A DNA stretch of 64,000 nt from Acidovorax sp. A79 (GCF_041154505.1 NZ_AP028672.1:558001-622000); one strand, 5' to 3'. Shown: positions 20,141 to 29,972, counted from the stretch's first letter. Numbers and translations are program-made. Notes: generated from the sequence alone by a model not told the origin.

Positions 20141-20452
20141 TCAGGCGGCCTTTGCCAGCAGCGGGGATTCCCCGATCCCCAGGGCATCGCCCTCGCCCGC
20201 TAGAAGGCCGATGCAGTCCAGGGCCGTCGGCGGATCGCAGGGCTCGGCATAGACGCGCAAGGCTATGTCTTGGGCGGCGGGAGAGAAATAGAGCCAGAGA
20301 TTGTCCTTTTCCTTGTCATAGCAGGAAAAGAGCGCCCTGCCGGACCCCGGGGGGCACATCAGGAACTTCGACATGAACATCTGCTGAATGCGCAGCGTGG
20401 GCTCAAAGGCCTGATCATCATTGCCGAGTGCCAATTTGTACCAACTGCTCAT
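20141..20452 (-). CDS. Hypothetical protein, 103 aa
   Basis: No family recognised. Features include MSSWYKLALGNDDQAF at the N-terminus and FSCYDKEKDNLWLYFSPAAQ in the middle. The ATG at 20452 is preceded by AAAGG at a good distance. It is probably a cytosolic protein. Its neighbours are other small hypothetical genes on the same strand, separated by 150 bases or more. Confidence 0.5.
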   Translation of the reverse strand: MSSWYKLALGNDDQAFEPTLRIQQMFMSKFLMCPPGSGRALFSCYDKEKDNLWLYFSPAAQDIALRVYAEPCDPPTALDCIGLLAGEGDALGIGESPLLAKAA

Positions 20453-20605
20453 ATGCGCCTTTCACCTGGCCGTGCCAGTAAATACGGATGGCCCATCGTA
20501 TTTACGCAGCGCGGCCGCGGCACTTCTGGTGCGGCGCATCAATTTGTAGGACAGCGACTCCGAGCGGGGTTTACGGGCATGAGGCCGGATACGTGGCACG
20601 GCCCA

Positions 20606-20866
20606 TCAGTCGTATGAAGCCTCCAGATCGGTGTGCGCCTCCGGGCGGGGCGCCCTCACGCGGGATCGATAGGCTCTGAGCGTCGCGCAACCCAGGCCGG
20701 TGATGTACAGCACCTGCGCCTTCTGCTGTGGCGAATCGACGGGCGGGAGCTGCACTTCCACCATACCGGCCGCACGCAACACGCGCAGCTTGTCGATGTT
20801 GACCACGTCCGATTCAATCAGGGGAAGCGCATCGCGCTCCAGCTCCCTTAGATACTCCATTGGCAT
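20606..20866 (-). CDS. Hypothetical protein, 86 aa
   Basis: Unknown function. The N-terminal half is acidic (MPMEYLRELERDALPLIESD) and the C-terminal half basic. GGAGG five bases before the ATG at 20866 supports translation. No motif is recognised. Upstream, 20867-21178 holds no gene that I can support. Confidence 0.45.
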   Translation of the reverse strand: MPMEYLRELERDALPLIESDVVNIDKLRVLRAAGMVEVQLPPVDSPQQKAQVLYITGLGCATLRAYRSRVRAPRPEAHTDLEASYD

Positions 20867-21178
20867 GGCGGCCTCCGGCGTGAATGAAGGAATATTGTGC
20901 GGCGCGAGCCCCCCGGGTTCAAGGATTGATACACGAAGCTACAACCTTGCGGGCCCGGCAGCCAGGGGCCCCAAATGAAGCACCAGCGCGGCTGGGCGCC
21001 CCACTGGCAGCCGCGTAAACCCCTGCCGATATTGTTGCCATTCAGATTTTTGTAACAAATCCCGCACCATCCATACCGGTCTTACCGTAGGAAACCGCCT
21101 ACGCGGTCCTTCGCTGCTGTCGCACCCCGGCCTGGAGTACGCACACCTAGCATCCTGGCTTCATCAAAGGGGATGGCC

Positions 21179-21253
21179 ATGCCAATCGTCGTGATTTTCT
21201 TCGGGATCCAGCTGATCGCCGTGGCGCTGGCCGCCGCGATCGTGGGCATCTGA
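21179..21253 (+). CDS. Possible 24-aa hydrophobic peptide
   Basis: MPIVVIFFGIQLIAVALAAA is followed by IVGI and a stop, so almost the whole peptide is one membrane helix. AAAGGGG lies six bases before this ATG; an in-frame ATG two codons earlier (21173) is too close to that site. A rho-independent terminator on the same strand follows at 21468. The gene is too short for statistical support, so this is a candidate only. Confidence 0.35.
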   Translation: MPIVVIFFGIQLIAVALAAAIVGI

Positions 21254-21467
21254 GCCCCACCCGCGCCTGCTGGCGGCTCCAGCACCGCTGACCCCGAGCC
21301 TTTTTGAGGCTCTGACCCTGGCAAGGGTCGCTGCCCCATCCAAACCGGACTTATTTCACGGTTGCGCCGCACACGGGCGGGCGGGCGGCCAGAATCGGAC
21401 CTAGGATGCACCTACCGTCAAATCCCTGGCGGTTTCGCCCCTCCCTGTGCGAGTGATGCAATGATTT
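21254..21467 (+). other. Structured non-coding stretch before a plus-strand terminator
   Basis: No gene is seen. Two hairpins stand out: GAGCC/GGCTC at 21296-21312 around TTTTTGA, and GACCCT-GGCA-AGGGTC at 21314-21329. They could be the 3' UTR of the small peptide transcript or part of a small RNA. Confidence 0.35.
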
Positions 21468-21494
21468 AGCCCGCCCCGTGCGGGCTATTTTTTT
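21468..21494 (+). terminator. Rho-independent terminator, plus strand
   Basis: Stem AGCCCGC (21468-21474) with GCGGGCT (21480-21486), a five-base loop, and a run of T after it. The T run is on the plus strand and there is none on the minus side, so it ends a plus-strand transcript and not the acyl-CoA ligase gene, whose last codon it touches. Confidence 0.75.
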
Positions 21495-23179
21495 CAGCCC
21501 GCTTCCAGCTCCTGCAGCTGCCTCCACATCACCTTGCCGCTGCCGCTCTTGGGCAGTGCATTCACGAACTGCACGATGCGCGGCACCTTGTACACCGCCA
21601 TGTTCTCGCGGCACCAGTCGATGATCTGCTGTTCGGTGGTGTCCTTGTGCGATGCGCGCAGCACCACCACGGCCTTCACGGTCTCGCCCCGGTAGCTGTC
21701 CTTGGCGGAGATGATGCAGGCCTCCTGGATGGCGGGGTGGCGGAACATCAGCGCCTCGACCTCCGCCGGCCAGACCTTGAAGCCGCTCGCGTTGATCATG
21801 CGCTTCAAGCGGTCGGTCAGGAAGAAGTAGCCGTCCTCGTCCATGCGGCCCAGGTCGCCCGAGCGGAAGAAGCGCTTGCCCTCGAACTCGATGAAGGCCG
21901 AGGCGGTGGCATCCGGGCGCTTCCAGTAGCCCTCGAACACCTCGGGGCCATGGATGATGATCTCGCCCTGTTCGCCGACGGGCACTTCCTGCAGCGTGTC
22001 GGGATCGACCACCCGCGCATCGGTGCTCATGAACGGGATGCCCAGGCACTGCTGCTTGGGGTGGTCGGGCGGGTTCGAGTGCGAGGGCGCGGCCGTTTCG
22101 GTGAGGCCGTAGCCCTCCGAGTAGCGCAGTCCGTACTGTTCGAGCAAACGCTGCGCCACGGCCTGCGGCATGGCCGCGCCGCCGCCGCCAATGTAGACCA
22201 GGCTGGAGAGGTCGTAGCTTGCGAAGTTCGGGCTGCCCAGCAGGTCGATGACCATGGTGGGGATGTTGGTCCAGTTGGTGACCTGGTAGCGCGAGATGAG
22301 GCGCCCGGCCAGGTCGCGCTCCCAGCGGGGCATGATGACCAGGGTGGCGGCGCAGTAGATGGCGGTGTGCATCACGCTCACCATGCCGGTGATGTGGAAC
22401 ATGGGCACCACGGCCAGCGTCACGTTGTCCACCGAACCCGTGCCCCACAGGGCGCCAGCCGCCGCGTTGTGCATGATGCTGCGGTGCAGGTGCATGCAGC
22501 CCTTGGGCAGGCCCGTGGTGCCGCTGGTGTAGGGCAGCAGCGCCAGGTCGTCTGGCCCGACCACCAGCTCCGGGGGGGCCTCCGCGCAGGCCAGGGCGTC
22601 CGTCCAGGCATGGGCCTGGCCGCCCTCCAGGGCAGGCAGCGGGTGGCGCGTGCCCAGCCACTCCCGCCAGGCCTCGGGCGGCGCATCCGTGCCCGTCACC
22701 TGCGCATCGAACGCATCCGTGAATTGCGTCACCACCAGGTGTGCCAGGCGTTCGCCCGCTGGCAGCGCGTTGCTTGCCTTGGCCATCTCCGGAGCCAGGT
22801 CGCCCGTGGTGAAGGCCACCCGGGTGTCGGGATCGGTGATGTAGTGCTTGAGTTCTTCCGCCCGGTTCATCGGGTTGACCGGCACCACCACCGCATTGGC
22901 ACGCAGGATGGCGAAGTGCGCCATCACCAGTTGCGGGCAGTTCTGCATGCACAGCACCACGCGGTCGCCACGCTGCACCCCCAGGGCCACCAGTTTCGCC
23001 GCCAGGCGCTCGGCGCCTTCGAGCAGGGCGCGGTAGCTCAGCGAAGCACCAAAGAACACCAGGGCCGTCTTGTCCGGATACCGGCGGGCACTGATGGCCA
23101 GGTTGTCCCACAGCGAGGTGGACGGCAGGGTGATGGAGCGGGGCAGACGCTGGGGCCAGAACTTGTAGTGAGGGCGCAT
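21494..23179 (-). CDS. Long-chain fatty acid--CoA ligase (AMP-dependent synthetase)
   Basis: Activates a fatty or aryl acid to its CoA thioester through an acyl-adenylate. The 561-residue cytosolic enzyme shows the P-loop YTSGTTGLPKG, the adenine-binding YGLTETA, the core aspartate in FFRSGDLGRMDEDGY and the C-terminal lysine region SGSGKVMWRQL. The ATG at 23179 gives the normal family length. It stands alone, so the chain-length preference is unknown; a long or medium chain acid is likely. Confidence 0.88.
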   Translation of the reverse strand: MRPHYKFWPQRLPRSITLPSTSLWDNLAISARRYPDKTALVFFGASLSYRALLEGAERLAAKLVALGVQRGDRVVLCMQNCPQLVMAHFAILRANAVVVPVNPMNRAEELKHYITDPDTRVAFTTGDLAPEMAKASNALPAGERLAHLVVTQFTDAFDAQVTGTDAPPEAWREWLGTRHPLPALEGGQAHAWTDALACAEAPPELVVGPDDLALLPYTSGTTGLPKGCMHLHRSIMHNAAAGALWGTGSVDNVTLAVVPMFHITGMVSVMHTAIYCAATLVIMPRWERDLAGRLISRYQVTNWTNIPTMVIDLLGSPNFASYDLSSLVYIGGGGAAMPQAVAQRLLEQYGLRYSEGYGLTETAAPSHSNPPDHPKQQCLGIPFMSTDARVVDPDTLQEVPVGEQGEIIIHGPEVFEGYWKRPDATASAFIEFEGKRFFRSGDLGRMDEDGYFFLTDRLKRMINASGFKVWPAEVEALMFRHPAIQEACIISAKDSYRGETVKAVVVLRASHKDTTEQQIIDWCRENMAVYKVPRIVQFVNALPKSGSGKVMWRQLQELEAG

Positions 23180-23399
23180 GGGTGATTCGGTTCCTTTGAA
23201 CCCGCAGCCTAGAGGCCCTGCACCCGCGTGGCATTGGGGATGCCACTGATGCCGGGTCGCGCATGTGACGCCGAGGCGCCGCACCGCACCGGCAGCGGAC
23301 ACGCAGCGGGGGCAGCTGAGGCAGCTGGGGATGAGGAGGTCTCGGATACCATCCTTGCGAAGCCGCTTTGTTTCCCTTCCAGCAACGACGAGTTGACGC

Positions 23400-23756
23400 A
23401 TGCTCACCGCCACTTACTACGCCCTGATGCTCCTGGTCGGATACGCCTGGTACAGGTATGGACAGAAACTGCTCGACAAGGGCCTGCGCGACGAGAACGA
23501 TGAGTTCACCAAGCCGCCTGTCGGGCCCGTCGGTTTTTTGCTCATCGGCGGTGTGGCGTGTTATCTGTTGTTCGAGGCCCTGCGCGCCCTGGTGCTGGGC
23601 AAGATTCCGTGCGTCGGGAAAGGCTGCGCAGGCCAGATCTACACCTTGGCAGAGCATTCCGGCCAGTACTGGGCCAACCTGTTTTTTGTGGTGTGGATGG
23701 TGCTGGCCCTGGGCTACACGATGTACGTGGCCCTCAAGATCTGGTTCAGGGCATGA
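23400..23756 (+). CDS. Small inner-membrane protein, 118 aa
   Basis: Three hydrophobic segments are visible: LTATYYALMLLVGYAW at the N-terminus, VGFLLIGGVACYLLFEALRAL in the middle and WANLFFVVWMVLALGYTMYVAL near the end. Two cysteines (KIPCVGKGCAG) lie in the loop before the last helix and could form a disulfide or bind metal. No family recognised. The gene diverges from the acyl-CoA ligase, with 220 bases between, and converges on hrpA. Confidence 0.7.
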   Translation: MLTATYYALMLLVGYAWYRYGQKLLDKGLRDENDEFTKPPVGPVGFLLIGGVACYLLFEALRALVLGKIPCVGKGCAGQIYTLAEHSGQYWANLFFVVWMVLALGYTMYVALKIWFRA

Positions 23757-23822
23757 GGCCCTGCTCTCGCACCTGAAATGGCGGCAGGTGCCCGCCGGAA
23801 CCGGTTCCACCGGCCCCGGCCG

Positions 23823-26800
23823 TCAGCTATTGACCTGCGCCCACAGCTTGTCCAGCCGCTTCACGCTCACCGGCTGGGGCGTGCGCAGCTCCTGGGCGAA
23901 GAAGCTCACGCGCAGCTCCTCCAGCAGCCAGCGCAGCTCTTGCATGCGCGCATCAACCTGCCCCTTGCGCTCGGCCACCAGGCGCCAGTAGCGCTGCTCT
24001 TGCGGGCGCAGCTCGGCCAGCTTGGCAGCGTCACGGGCGGGGTCGGCGCGGTATTTATCCAGGCGCAGCGTGATGGCCTTGAGGTAGCGGGCATAGTGCG
24101 CCAGCTGTGTCCACGGGGCGGCCGCAATGAAGTTCTTGGGCACCAGGCGCTGCAGCTGCTGCTGCGCGTCTTGCGTGGCCTCGGGGGCGTTCTTGGTGTC
24201 CTTGATCTTGCGGGCGGCGGCCGCGTATTCGGTGAGGATGGTGGCGGCCAGGCGCGCCACTTCGTTGGCGATCAGCGTGAGGCGGCCCCGGCCTTCCTCC
24301 ACGCGGCGCTTGAAGGCGAACTCGTCGGTGGGCAGCGGGTCGAGCAGAAAGGCCCGGTCCAACGCCACGTCGATGATCTGGGAGCGCAGCTCTTCCTGCG
24401 TACCCAGCGGCATGTAGGCCACCGCCATCTTCTGCAGGTCGGGAATGTTCTTTTCCAGGTACTTGAGCGCGTCCTTGATCTGCAGAGCGAACAGACGGCG
24501 CAGGCCCGCGCGGTGTTTGGCCGCTGCCACCTCGGGCTCGTCAAACACTTCGATGGTCACGGCGTCACCGCCATCGATGAGCGCTGGGAAGCCGATCAGC
24601 GTCTGGCCCGCCTTCTTGATCTCCATCAGCTCGGGCAGCTCGCCGAACGTCCAGGTGGCGTAGCGCTGGCCTGCGGGGGCAGACGGCGTGGCGCTGGCGG
24701 GTTTCGCAGGCTGGGCGGGCCGCGCGGCACCTCTTACTCCTGATTTAATAGCTGCTTGCGCTTTACCATCAAGCGCTGGAGGCATATTTGAATCAGATTT
24801 CGCACCCTCTGCCGCCGCGCCGCCGAGCTTGAGTCCCGCCAGCGCCTGGAATGCCCCGCGCGCCTTGGCGCCCCACTCCGCTTTCAGCGCACCCAGGTTG
24901 CGGCCATGGCCCAGCTGGCGCCCGTGCTCGTCCACCACGCGGAAGTTCATGAACAGGTGCGGACTGAGCATGTCGAGCTTGAAGTCGGCGCGCTTCACAT
25001 CGAGCGAGGTCTCGTCGCGCACCTGCTTGAGCAGCACATCGGTCAGGCTGCCGGTGCCAAAACGTTCGGGCGTGCCCAGCAGCTCGGCCAGGCGGGTAGC
25101 GGACTCGGGCAGTGGCACGAAGCGGCTGCGTGGGCGCTGCGGCAGGCTTTTGAGCAGCGCCTGGATCTTGTCCTTGAGCATGCCGGGCACCAGCCATTCG
25201 CAGCGCTCGTCGCTCACCTGGTTGAGCACGAAGAGCGGGATGGTCACGGTGATGCCGTCGCGCGCATCGCCGGGCTCGTGCAGGTAGCTGGCGGCGCAGT
25301 CCACGCCGCCCAGGCGCACGGTCTTGGGAAACGCGTTGCTGGTGATGCCGGCCGCCTCGTGGCGCATGAGCTCTTCGCGCGTGAGCTTGAGCAGATCGGG
25401 CTGCTGGCGGGAGGCCTCGCGGTACCAGGCCTCGAAGCCATGGCCGCTGCACACGTCGGGTGGCAGCTGCTGGTCGTAGAAGGCATAGATCAGCTCGTCG
25501 TCCACCAGCACGTCCTGGCGGCGCGACTTGTGTTCCAGCTCCTCCACCTTGGCGATGAGCTTCTGGTTGGCGGCCAGGAAGGGCAGCTTGCTCTCCCAGT
25601 TGCCCCCCACCAGGGCCTCGCGGATGAAGATCTCGCGCGCGGCGTGCGGGTCGATCTTGCCGAAGTTGATGCGCCGGCCGTTGTAGACCACCAGGCCGTA
25701 GAGCGTGGCCCGTTCGAGCGCCGTGACCTCGGCCGACTTCTTCTCCCAGTGCGGGTCGAGCAGCTGCTTGCGCAGCAGGTGACCACCTACCTGCTCGATC
25801 CACTGCGGCTCGATGGCGGCGATGCCCCGCCCGAACAGGCGTGTGGTCTCCACCAGCTCGGCCGCCACGATCCAGCGGCCGGGCTTCTTGTTCAAGTGGG
25901 CGCCCGGGTGCTTGTAGAACTTGATGCCGCGCGCGCCCAGGTACCAGTCTTCCTCTTCGCTGCGCGCGCCGATGTTGCCCAGCAGCCCGGCGAGCATGGA
26001 CAGGTGCAGCTGCTCGTAGCTGGCGGGCTGCGTGTTGATGGGCCACTTGTGCTCGGCGACCACGGTGAGCAGCTGCGTATGGATGTCGCGCCACTCGCGC
26101 AGGCGGCGGATGCTGATGAAGTTCTGGCGCAGCAACTGCTCGTACTGGCGGTTGCTCAGCTTGTGGGTGGGCGCCGGTGCGGTGGCACTGGCCACCGCGG
26201 GCGCGGGTGCCGCCGCGGCCACCAGCCGCTGGGCCACGGGCAGGTGGGCCTGCGACGGTGCGCGCTGGTGGGCCATGGCCTTCTGCGCGCGGGCAGAAGG
26301 CAGCGTGGGCGCCCCGCCCCGTGCCTCGTTGATCCACTTCCACAGCTTGAGGTAGCCGCTGAACTCGCTTTTCTCGTCGTCGAACTTGGCGTGCGCCTGG
26401 TCGGCCTGCTGCTGGGCTTCCATGGGCCGGTCGCGCACGTCCTGCACGCTCAGCGCGCTGGCGATCACCAGCACCTCATCGAGCGCCTTGCGGTCGCGCG
26501 CCTCCAGGATCATGCGGCCCACGCGCGGGTCGAGCGGCAGGCGTGACAGCTCCACGCCCATGGGCGTGAGTTCGTTGGCCTCGTCCACCGCGCCGAGTTC
26601 GCCCAGCAGCTGGTAGCCGTCTGCAATGGCGCGGCCCGAGGGTGCTTCGATGAACGGGAACTGCACCACGTCGCCCAGGTGCAGCGACTTCATGCGCAGG
26701 ATGACGCCGGCCAGCGATGACCGCAAGATTTCGGGGTCGGTGAAGCGCGGGCGGGCGTTGAAGTCCGCCTCGTCGTACAGGCGGATGCAGATGCCGTTGG

Positions 26801-27905
26801 CCACCCGGCCGCAGCGGCCCGCGCGCTGGTTGGCGGCCGCCTGGCTGATGGGCTCGACCAGCAGCTGCTCCACCTTGCTACGGAAAGAATAGCGTTTCAC
26901 GCGCGCCGTGCCTGCGTCGATCACGTAGCGGATGCCCGGCACCGTGAGCGAGGTCTCGGCCACGTTGGTCGCCAGCACCAGGCGGCGGCCCGTGTGGCCG
27001 TCGAAGATGCGGTCCTGCTCGGCCTGCGACAGGCGGGCGAACAGCGGCAGCACCTCGGCATTGCGCATCACCGGCTGGTGGGCCAGGTGCTTGCGCAGGT
27101 GGTCGGCGGCCTCGCGGATCTCGCGCTCGCCGGGCAGAAAGATCAGGATGTCACCGGCCGCATTGCCCTGCCAGAGTTCATCCACGCCATCGGCGATGGC
27201 TTCGTTGAGGCCGTAGTCGCGCGTGTCCTCGAACGGCCGCCAGCGCTGCTCCACCGGAAAGGTGCGGCCGGAGACATAAATGATCGGCGCCGGCCCCTTG
27301 GCCGACTCGAAGTGCTTGGCAAACCGGTCGGCATCAATGGTCGCCGAGGTCACCACCACCTTGAGGTCGGGCCGGCGCGGCAGGATCTGGCGGATGTAGC
27401 CCAGCAGGAAGTCGATGTTCAGGCTGCGCTCGTGCGCCTCGTCGATGATGATGGTGTCGTAGGCCTTGAGCAGCGGGTCGGTCTGCGTCTCGGCCAGCAG
27501 GATGCCGTCCGTCATCAGCTTGACCGAGGCGTCGCGCGAGAGCCGGTCCTGGAAGCGCACCTTGAAACCCACCACGTCGCCCAGCGGCGTTTGCAGCTCT
27601 TCGGCGATGCGCTTGGCCACGCTGCTGGCCGCGATGCGGCGCGGCTGGGTGTGGCCGATCAACTGGCCCTTCTGGCCTGCGGGCGCATTGCACTTGCCCC
27701 GGCCCAGGGCCAGCGCGATCTTGGGCAGCTGCGTGGTCTTGCCCGAGCCGGTTTCGCCGCAGACGATGACGACCTGGTGCTTCTCGATGGCCTCCATGAT
27801 CTCGTCGCGCTTGCCAGATACGGGCAACGATTCGGGAAAGGTGATGCGCAGCGGCGCGGTTCGCGGGGCGGATCGGGGGGGAGTGGGAGGCGCGGATTCG
27901 GTCAT
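23823..27905 (-). CDS. hrpA: ATP-dependent RNA helicase HrpA
   Basis: A large DEAH-box helicase that acts on RNA and ribosomes. The 1360 residues carry Walker A GETGSGKTT (50-58), DEAHERS, SATI and QRAGRCGR. Helicase-associated HA2 and OB-fold domains follow, then the HrpA-specific C-terminal region with TFGELPELMEIKKAGQ. I chose the ATG at 27905 because it gives MTESAPPTPP just before the conserved region. The oddity is a linker at about residues 1036-1058 encoded by a dispersed intergenic repeat in frame. Confidence 0.95.
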   Translation of the reverse strand: MTESAPPTPPRSAPRTAPLRITFPESLPVSGKRDEIMEAIEKHQVVIVCGETGSGKTTQLPKIALALGRGKCNAPAGQKGQLIGHTQPRRIAASSVAKRIAEELQTPLGDVVGFKVRFQDRLSRDASVKLMTDGILLAETQTDPLLKAYDTIIIDEAHERSLNIDFLLGYIRQILPRRPDLKVVVTSATIDADRFAKHFESAKGPAPIIYVSGRTFPVEQRWRPFEDTRDYGLNEAIADGVDELWQGNAAGDILIFLPGEREIREAADHLRKHLAHQPVMRNAEVLPLFARLSQAEQDRIFDGHTGRRLVLATNVAETSLTVPGIRYVIDAGTARVKRYSFRSKVEQLLVEPISQAAANQRAGRCGRVANGICIRLYDEADFNARPRFTDPEILRSSLAGVILRMKSLHLGDVVQFPFIEAPSGRAIADGYQLLGELGAVDEANELTPMGVELSRLPLDPRVGRMILEARDRKALDEVLVIASALSVQDVRDRPMEAQQQADQAHAKFDDEKSEFSGYLKLWKWINEARGGAPTLPSARAQKAMAHQRAPSQAHLPVAQRLVAAAAPAPAVASATAPAPTHKLSNRQYEQLLRQNFISIRRLREWRDIHTQLLTVVAEHKWPINTQPASYEQLHLSMLAGLLGNIGARSEEEDWYLGARGIKFYKHPGAHLNKKPGRWIVAAELVETTRLFGRGIAAIEPQWIEQVGGHLLRKQLLDPHWEKKSAEVTALERATLYGLVVYNGRRINFGKIDPHAAREIFIREALVGGNWESKLPFLAANQKLIAKVEELEHKSRRQDVLVDDELIYAFYDQQLPPDVCSGHGFEAWYREASRQQPDLLKLTREELMRHEAAGITSNAFPKTVRLGGVDCAASYLHEPGDARDGITVTIPLFVLNQVSDERCEWLVPGMLKDKIQALLKSLPQRPRSRFVPLPESATRLAELLGTPERFGTGSLTDVLLKQVRDETSLDVKRADFKLDMLSPHLFMNFRVVDEHGRQLGHGRNLGALKAEWGAKARGAFQALAGLKLGGAAAEGAKSDSNMPPALDGKAQAAIKSGVRGAARPAQPAKPASATPSAPAGQRYATWTFGELPELMEIKKAGQTLIGFPALIDGGDAVTIEVFDEPEVAAAKHRAGLRRLFALQIKDALKYLEKNIPDLQKMAVAYMPLGTQEELRSQIIDVALDRAFLLDPLPTDEFAFKRRVEEGRGRLTLIANEVARLAATILTEYAAAARKIKDTKNAPEATQDAQQQLQRLVPKNFIAAAPWTQLAHYARYLKAITLRLDKYRADPARDAAKLAELRPQEQRYWRLVAERKGQVDARMQELRWLLEELRVSFFAQELRTPQPVSVKRLDKLWAQVNS
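24739..24796. repeat. Dispersed repeat, copy 2, inside the hrpA coding sequence
   Basis: ATTTAATAGCTGCTTGCGCT followed by TTACCATCAAGCGCTGGAGG and an AT-rich tail. It is the same element as in the intergenic copies, but in frame and without a stop on the hrpA strand. It codes for SNMPPALDGKAQAAIK in the linker before the C-terminal domain. Confidence 0.75.
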
Positions 27906-28103
27906 GAAGCCACGCATTATCCGAGGCGGGCGTTGGCCCCGTGCAACACAGGCCATGCGCGCGGCCAAACGGAGCACCCCGCGCTCCCTCCCTTGCGCGG
28001 TCTTTTGTCAAACGCCACTTTTTGGTGCCGGGGATTTCAGTATGTAATACCCCGGTTCCGCCCCGAAGATGTCTGCGTGGCGGGTGCCCTCCGGAATGAC
28101 CGC

Positions 28104-29972
28104 ATGCTCCCGCAGACATCTGCCCCGAATTTTTCCGCCCGCGACAGCGCCACCCCACCGCCCTCCTCGCGCCGCGATTGGCTCGCATGGGCCGGCACCG
28201 CAGCCCTGGCCCCCCTGCTGCCGGCCTGCGGGGGCACCGGCAACCCCGGCCCCGCGATGTCGGCCACCATGGCCTGGGGCCGCAACGAAATACGCCAGGC
28301 CATGCTGCGCAGTGATGCGCGGGCCGCCTCCGTCGCGCTGCTGCACGGCGACCGCCTCGTCTGGCAAGAGGCGTTCGGGGTGCTGGACGACACGTCCGCC
28401 ATCCCGGCAACGCCCGACACGCGCTTCAATGTCGGCTCCGTCAGCAAGGTGCTCGCGGCGCTGGCCGTCATGGTGCTGGTGGACCGCCAGCTCGTGCAGC
28501 TCGACGCCCCCGTGGTGCGCTATCTGCCCCGGTTCACGATGCTGTCGGAAGACTACCGCGACATCACCGTCCGCCACCTGCTGAGCCATGCCTCCGGGCT
28601 GCCGGGCACCCACGCGCACAACATGTTTTCCTTTGCGCCGCTGTCAGGCTATGCGGCGGGGCTGGAGGCGGCGCTGGCCGGCGTGCACCTCAAACATGCG
28701 CCCGGGGCGCTGGCGACCTACTGCAACGACGGCTTCACGCTGGTCGAGCGCATCGTGCTCGCGGTCACCGGGCAAGGCTACCCGGCATTCGTGCAATCGG
28801 TCCTCTTCAACCCGCTGGCCATGGCCCGCTCGGGCTACACGCTGCTGCCCCTGCCCGAAGGCAGCTTCGCCCATGGGTACATCCACAAGGTGCGCCAGGG
28901 CCAGGAGTTCGTGATGGGCTACGCCACCGGCGGGCTGTGCACCACGCCGGGCGACATGATGAAGCTCGCCGCGATGCTCCTGCAGGGCGGTGAATACGAC
29001 GGCCGGCGCATCGTCTCGAAAGCCGCCGTGCTGGAAATGGGCCGCGACCAGGGCCAGGGCACGCACCTTCACCTCACGCCCGACTGGCACGCCGGCCTGG
29101 GGTGGGACAGCACGCGGCATCAGGGCCTGGGCGCCGCGGGCGTCCTCGCATGGCAAAAGAGCGGCAGCACGATGTTCTACGCCAGTGACTTCCACGTGCT
29201 GCCGCAGGCGGGCCTGGCCCTGCTGCTCACGGGCAGCGCCTCCAGCTTCAAGCCCGGGCCCATCGCCGAGGGCATTCTGCTGCGCGCGCTGCAGGAAACC
29301 GGCCAGCTCCCTGCGCTGCCGCCCAAGGTGTCCACCGCCGCCCCCGCGCTGGCCACCTCGTCGTCCAGCGCGGTCGATGCGGTGCTCGGCATCTATGGCC
29401 GTTCCTCGAAACCCCTGAAAGTCCTCTCGCCCGACAGCCAGCAGATCGACTTGTGGATCTGGTCCGCGCCGGCGAAGGACTGGGCACCGCTGTGCACGGG
29501 GCTTCGCCCGCGCAGCGACGGGTGGTGGTGGTCGGATGCCCAGCCCCGCACCCACTACCGCTGGGAGAAGGCCGACGGCCGCCGCTACCTGCTTTCGCGC
29601 GAGCCCGCCACGGCGGGACACTACTGGGTCACCATGCCCGTGGGCCAGCAGATGCCGCGCGCCGCCGCCGCGCTCCCTGCGCAGTGGATATCGCGGCTGG
29701 ACAGCACCTGGCTGCTCGCGAACGAAGCGTCCGAATCCATTCCGCTGGCCCTGGGTGTGGGGGCGGCCGCCCTGCGCGAGCTGCCCGAGCTTCCCGGCTA
29801 CCTCTTCTGGGACGACAGCCAGTTCCTGCTGCCCCTGTCGCCGGACCGCGCCGGCATGGCGGTGCAGGTGCCGCTCAACGACGGCCGCGATCTGGTGGAG
29901 CTGGTCGTGGAAACCCGCGACAAGGAGGAATGGATGCACGCCGCCGGCTGGGCCTACCGCCGGCAGGGCTGA
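28104..29972 (+). CDS. Exported serine hydrolase, beta-lactamase/penicillin-binding fold
   Basis: A 622-residue protein. The N-terminus has a twin-arginine (SSRRDWLAWAGTAALAPLL) and a lipobox-like LPAC, so it is probably a Tat-exported lipoprotein. The class C beta-lactamase-like domain has SVSK (S112, K115) and Y206-C-N208 (YxN) as catalytic motifs. About 230 extra C-terminal residues form a beta-rich domain of unknown type. Relatives are esterases, D-aminopeptidases or carboxypeptidases, so lactamase activity should not be assumed. The gene diverges from hrpA with 198 bases between and nothing else visible there. Confidence 0.8.
   Translation: MLPQTSAPNFSARDSATPPPSSRRDWLAWAGTAALAPLLPACGGTGNPGPAMSATMAWGRNEIRQAMLRSDARAASVALLHGDRLVWQEAFGVLDDTSAIPATPDTRFNVGSVSKVLAALAVMVLVDRQLVQLDAPVVRYLPRFTMLSEDYRDITVRHLLSHASGLPGTHAHNMFSFAPLSGYAAGLEAALAGVHLKHAPGALATYCNDGFTLVERIVLAVTGQGYPAFVQSVLFNPLAMARSGYTLLPLPEGSFAHGYIHKVRQGQEFVMGYATGGLCTTPGDMMKLAAMLLQGGEYDGRRIVSKAAVLEMGRDQGQGTHLHLTPDWHAGLGWDSTRHQGLGAAGVLAWQKSGSTMFYASDFHVLPQAGLALLLTGSASSFKPGPIAEGILLRALQETGQLPALPPKVSTAAPALATSSSSAVDAVLGIYGRSSKPLKVLSPDSQQIDLWIWSAPAKDWAPLCTGLRPRSDGWWWSDAQPRTHYRWEKADGRRYLLSREPATAGHYWVTMPVGQQMPRAAAALPAQWISRLDSTWLLANEASESIPLALGVGAAALRELPELPGYLFWDDSQFLLPLSPDRAGMAVQVPLNDGRDLVELVVETRDKEEWMHAAGWAYRRQG

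Noticed and set aside
21030..21060. Promoter for the small plus-strand unit (TTGCCA with TGTAAC)
   Set aside because: Spacing of the two boxes does not fit a sigma-70 promoter, so no promoter was annotated.
28104..29972. Calling the exported serine hydrolase a beta-lactamase
   Set aside because: SVSK and YCN fit the wider serine hydrolase group; nothing shows lactam specificity, and a true class A enzyme is elsewhere in the window.
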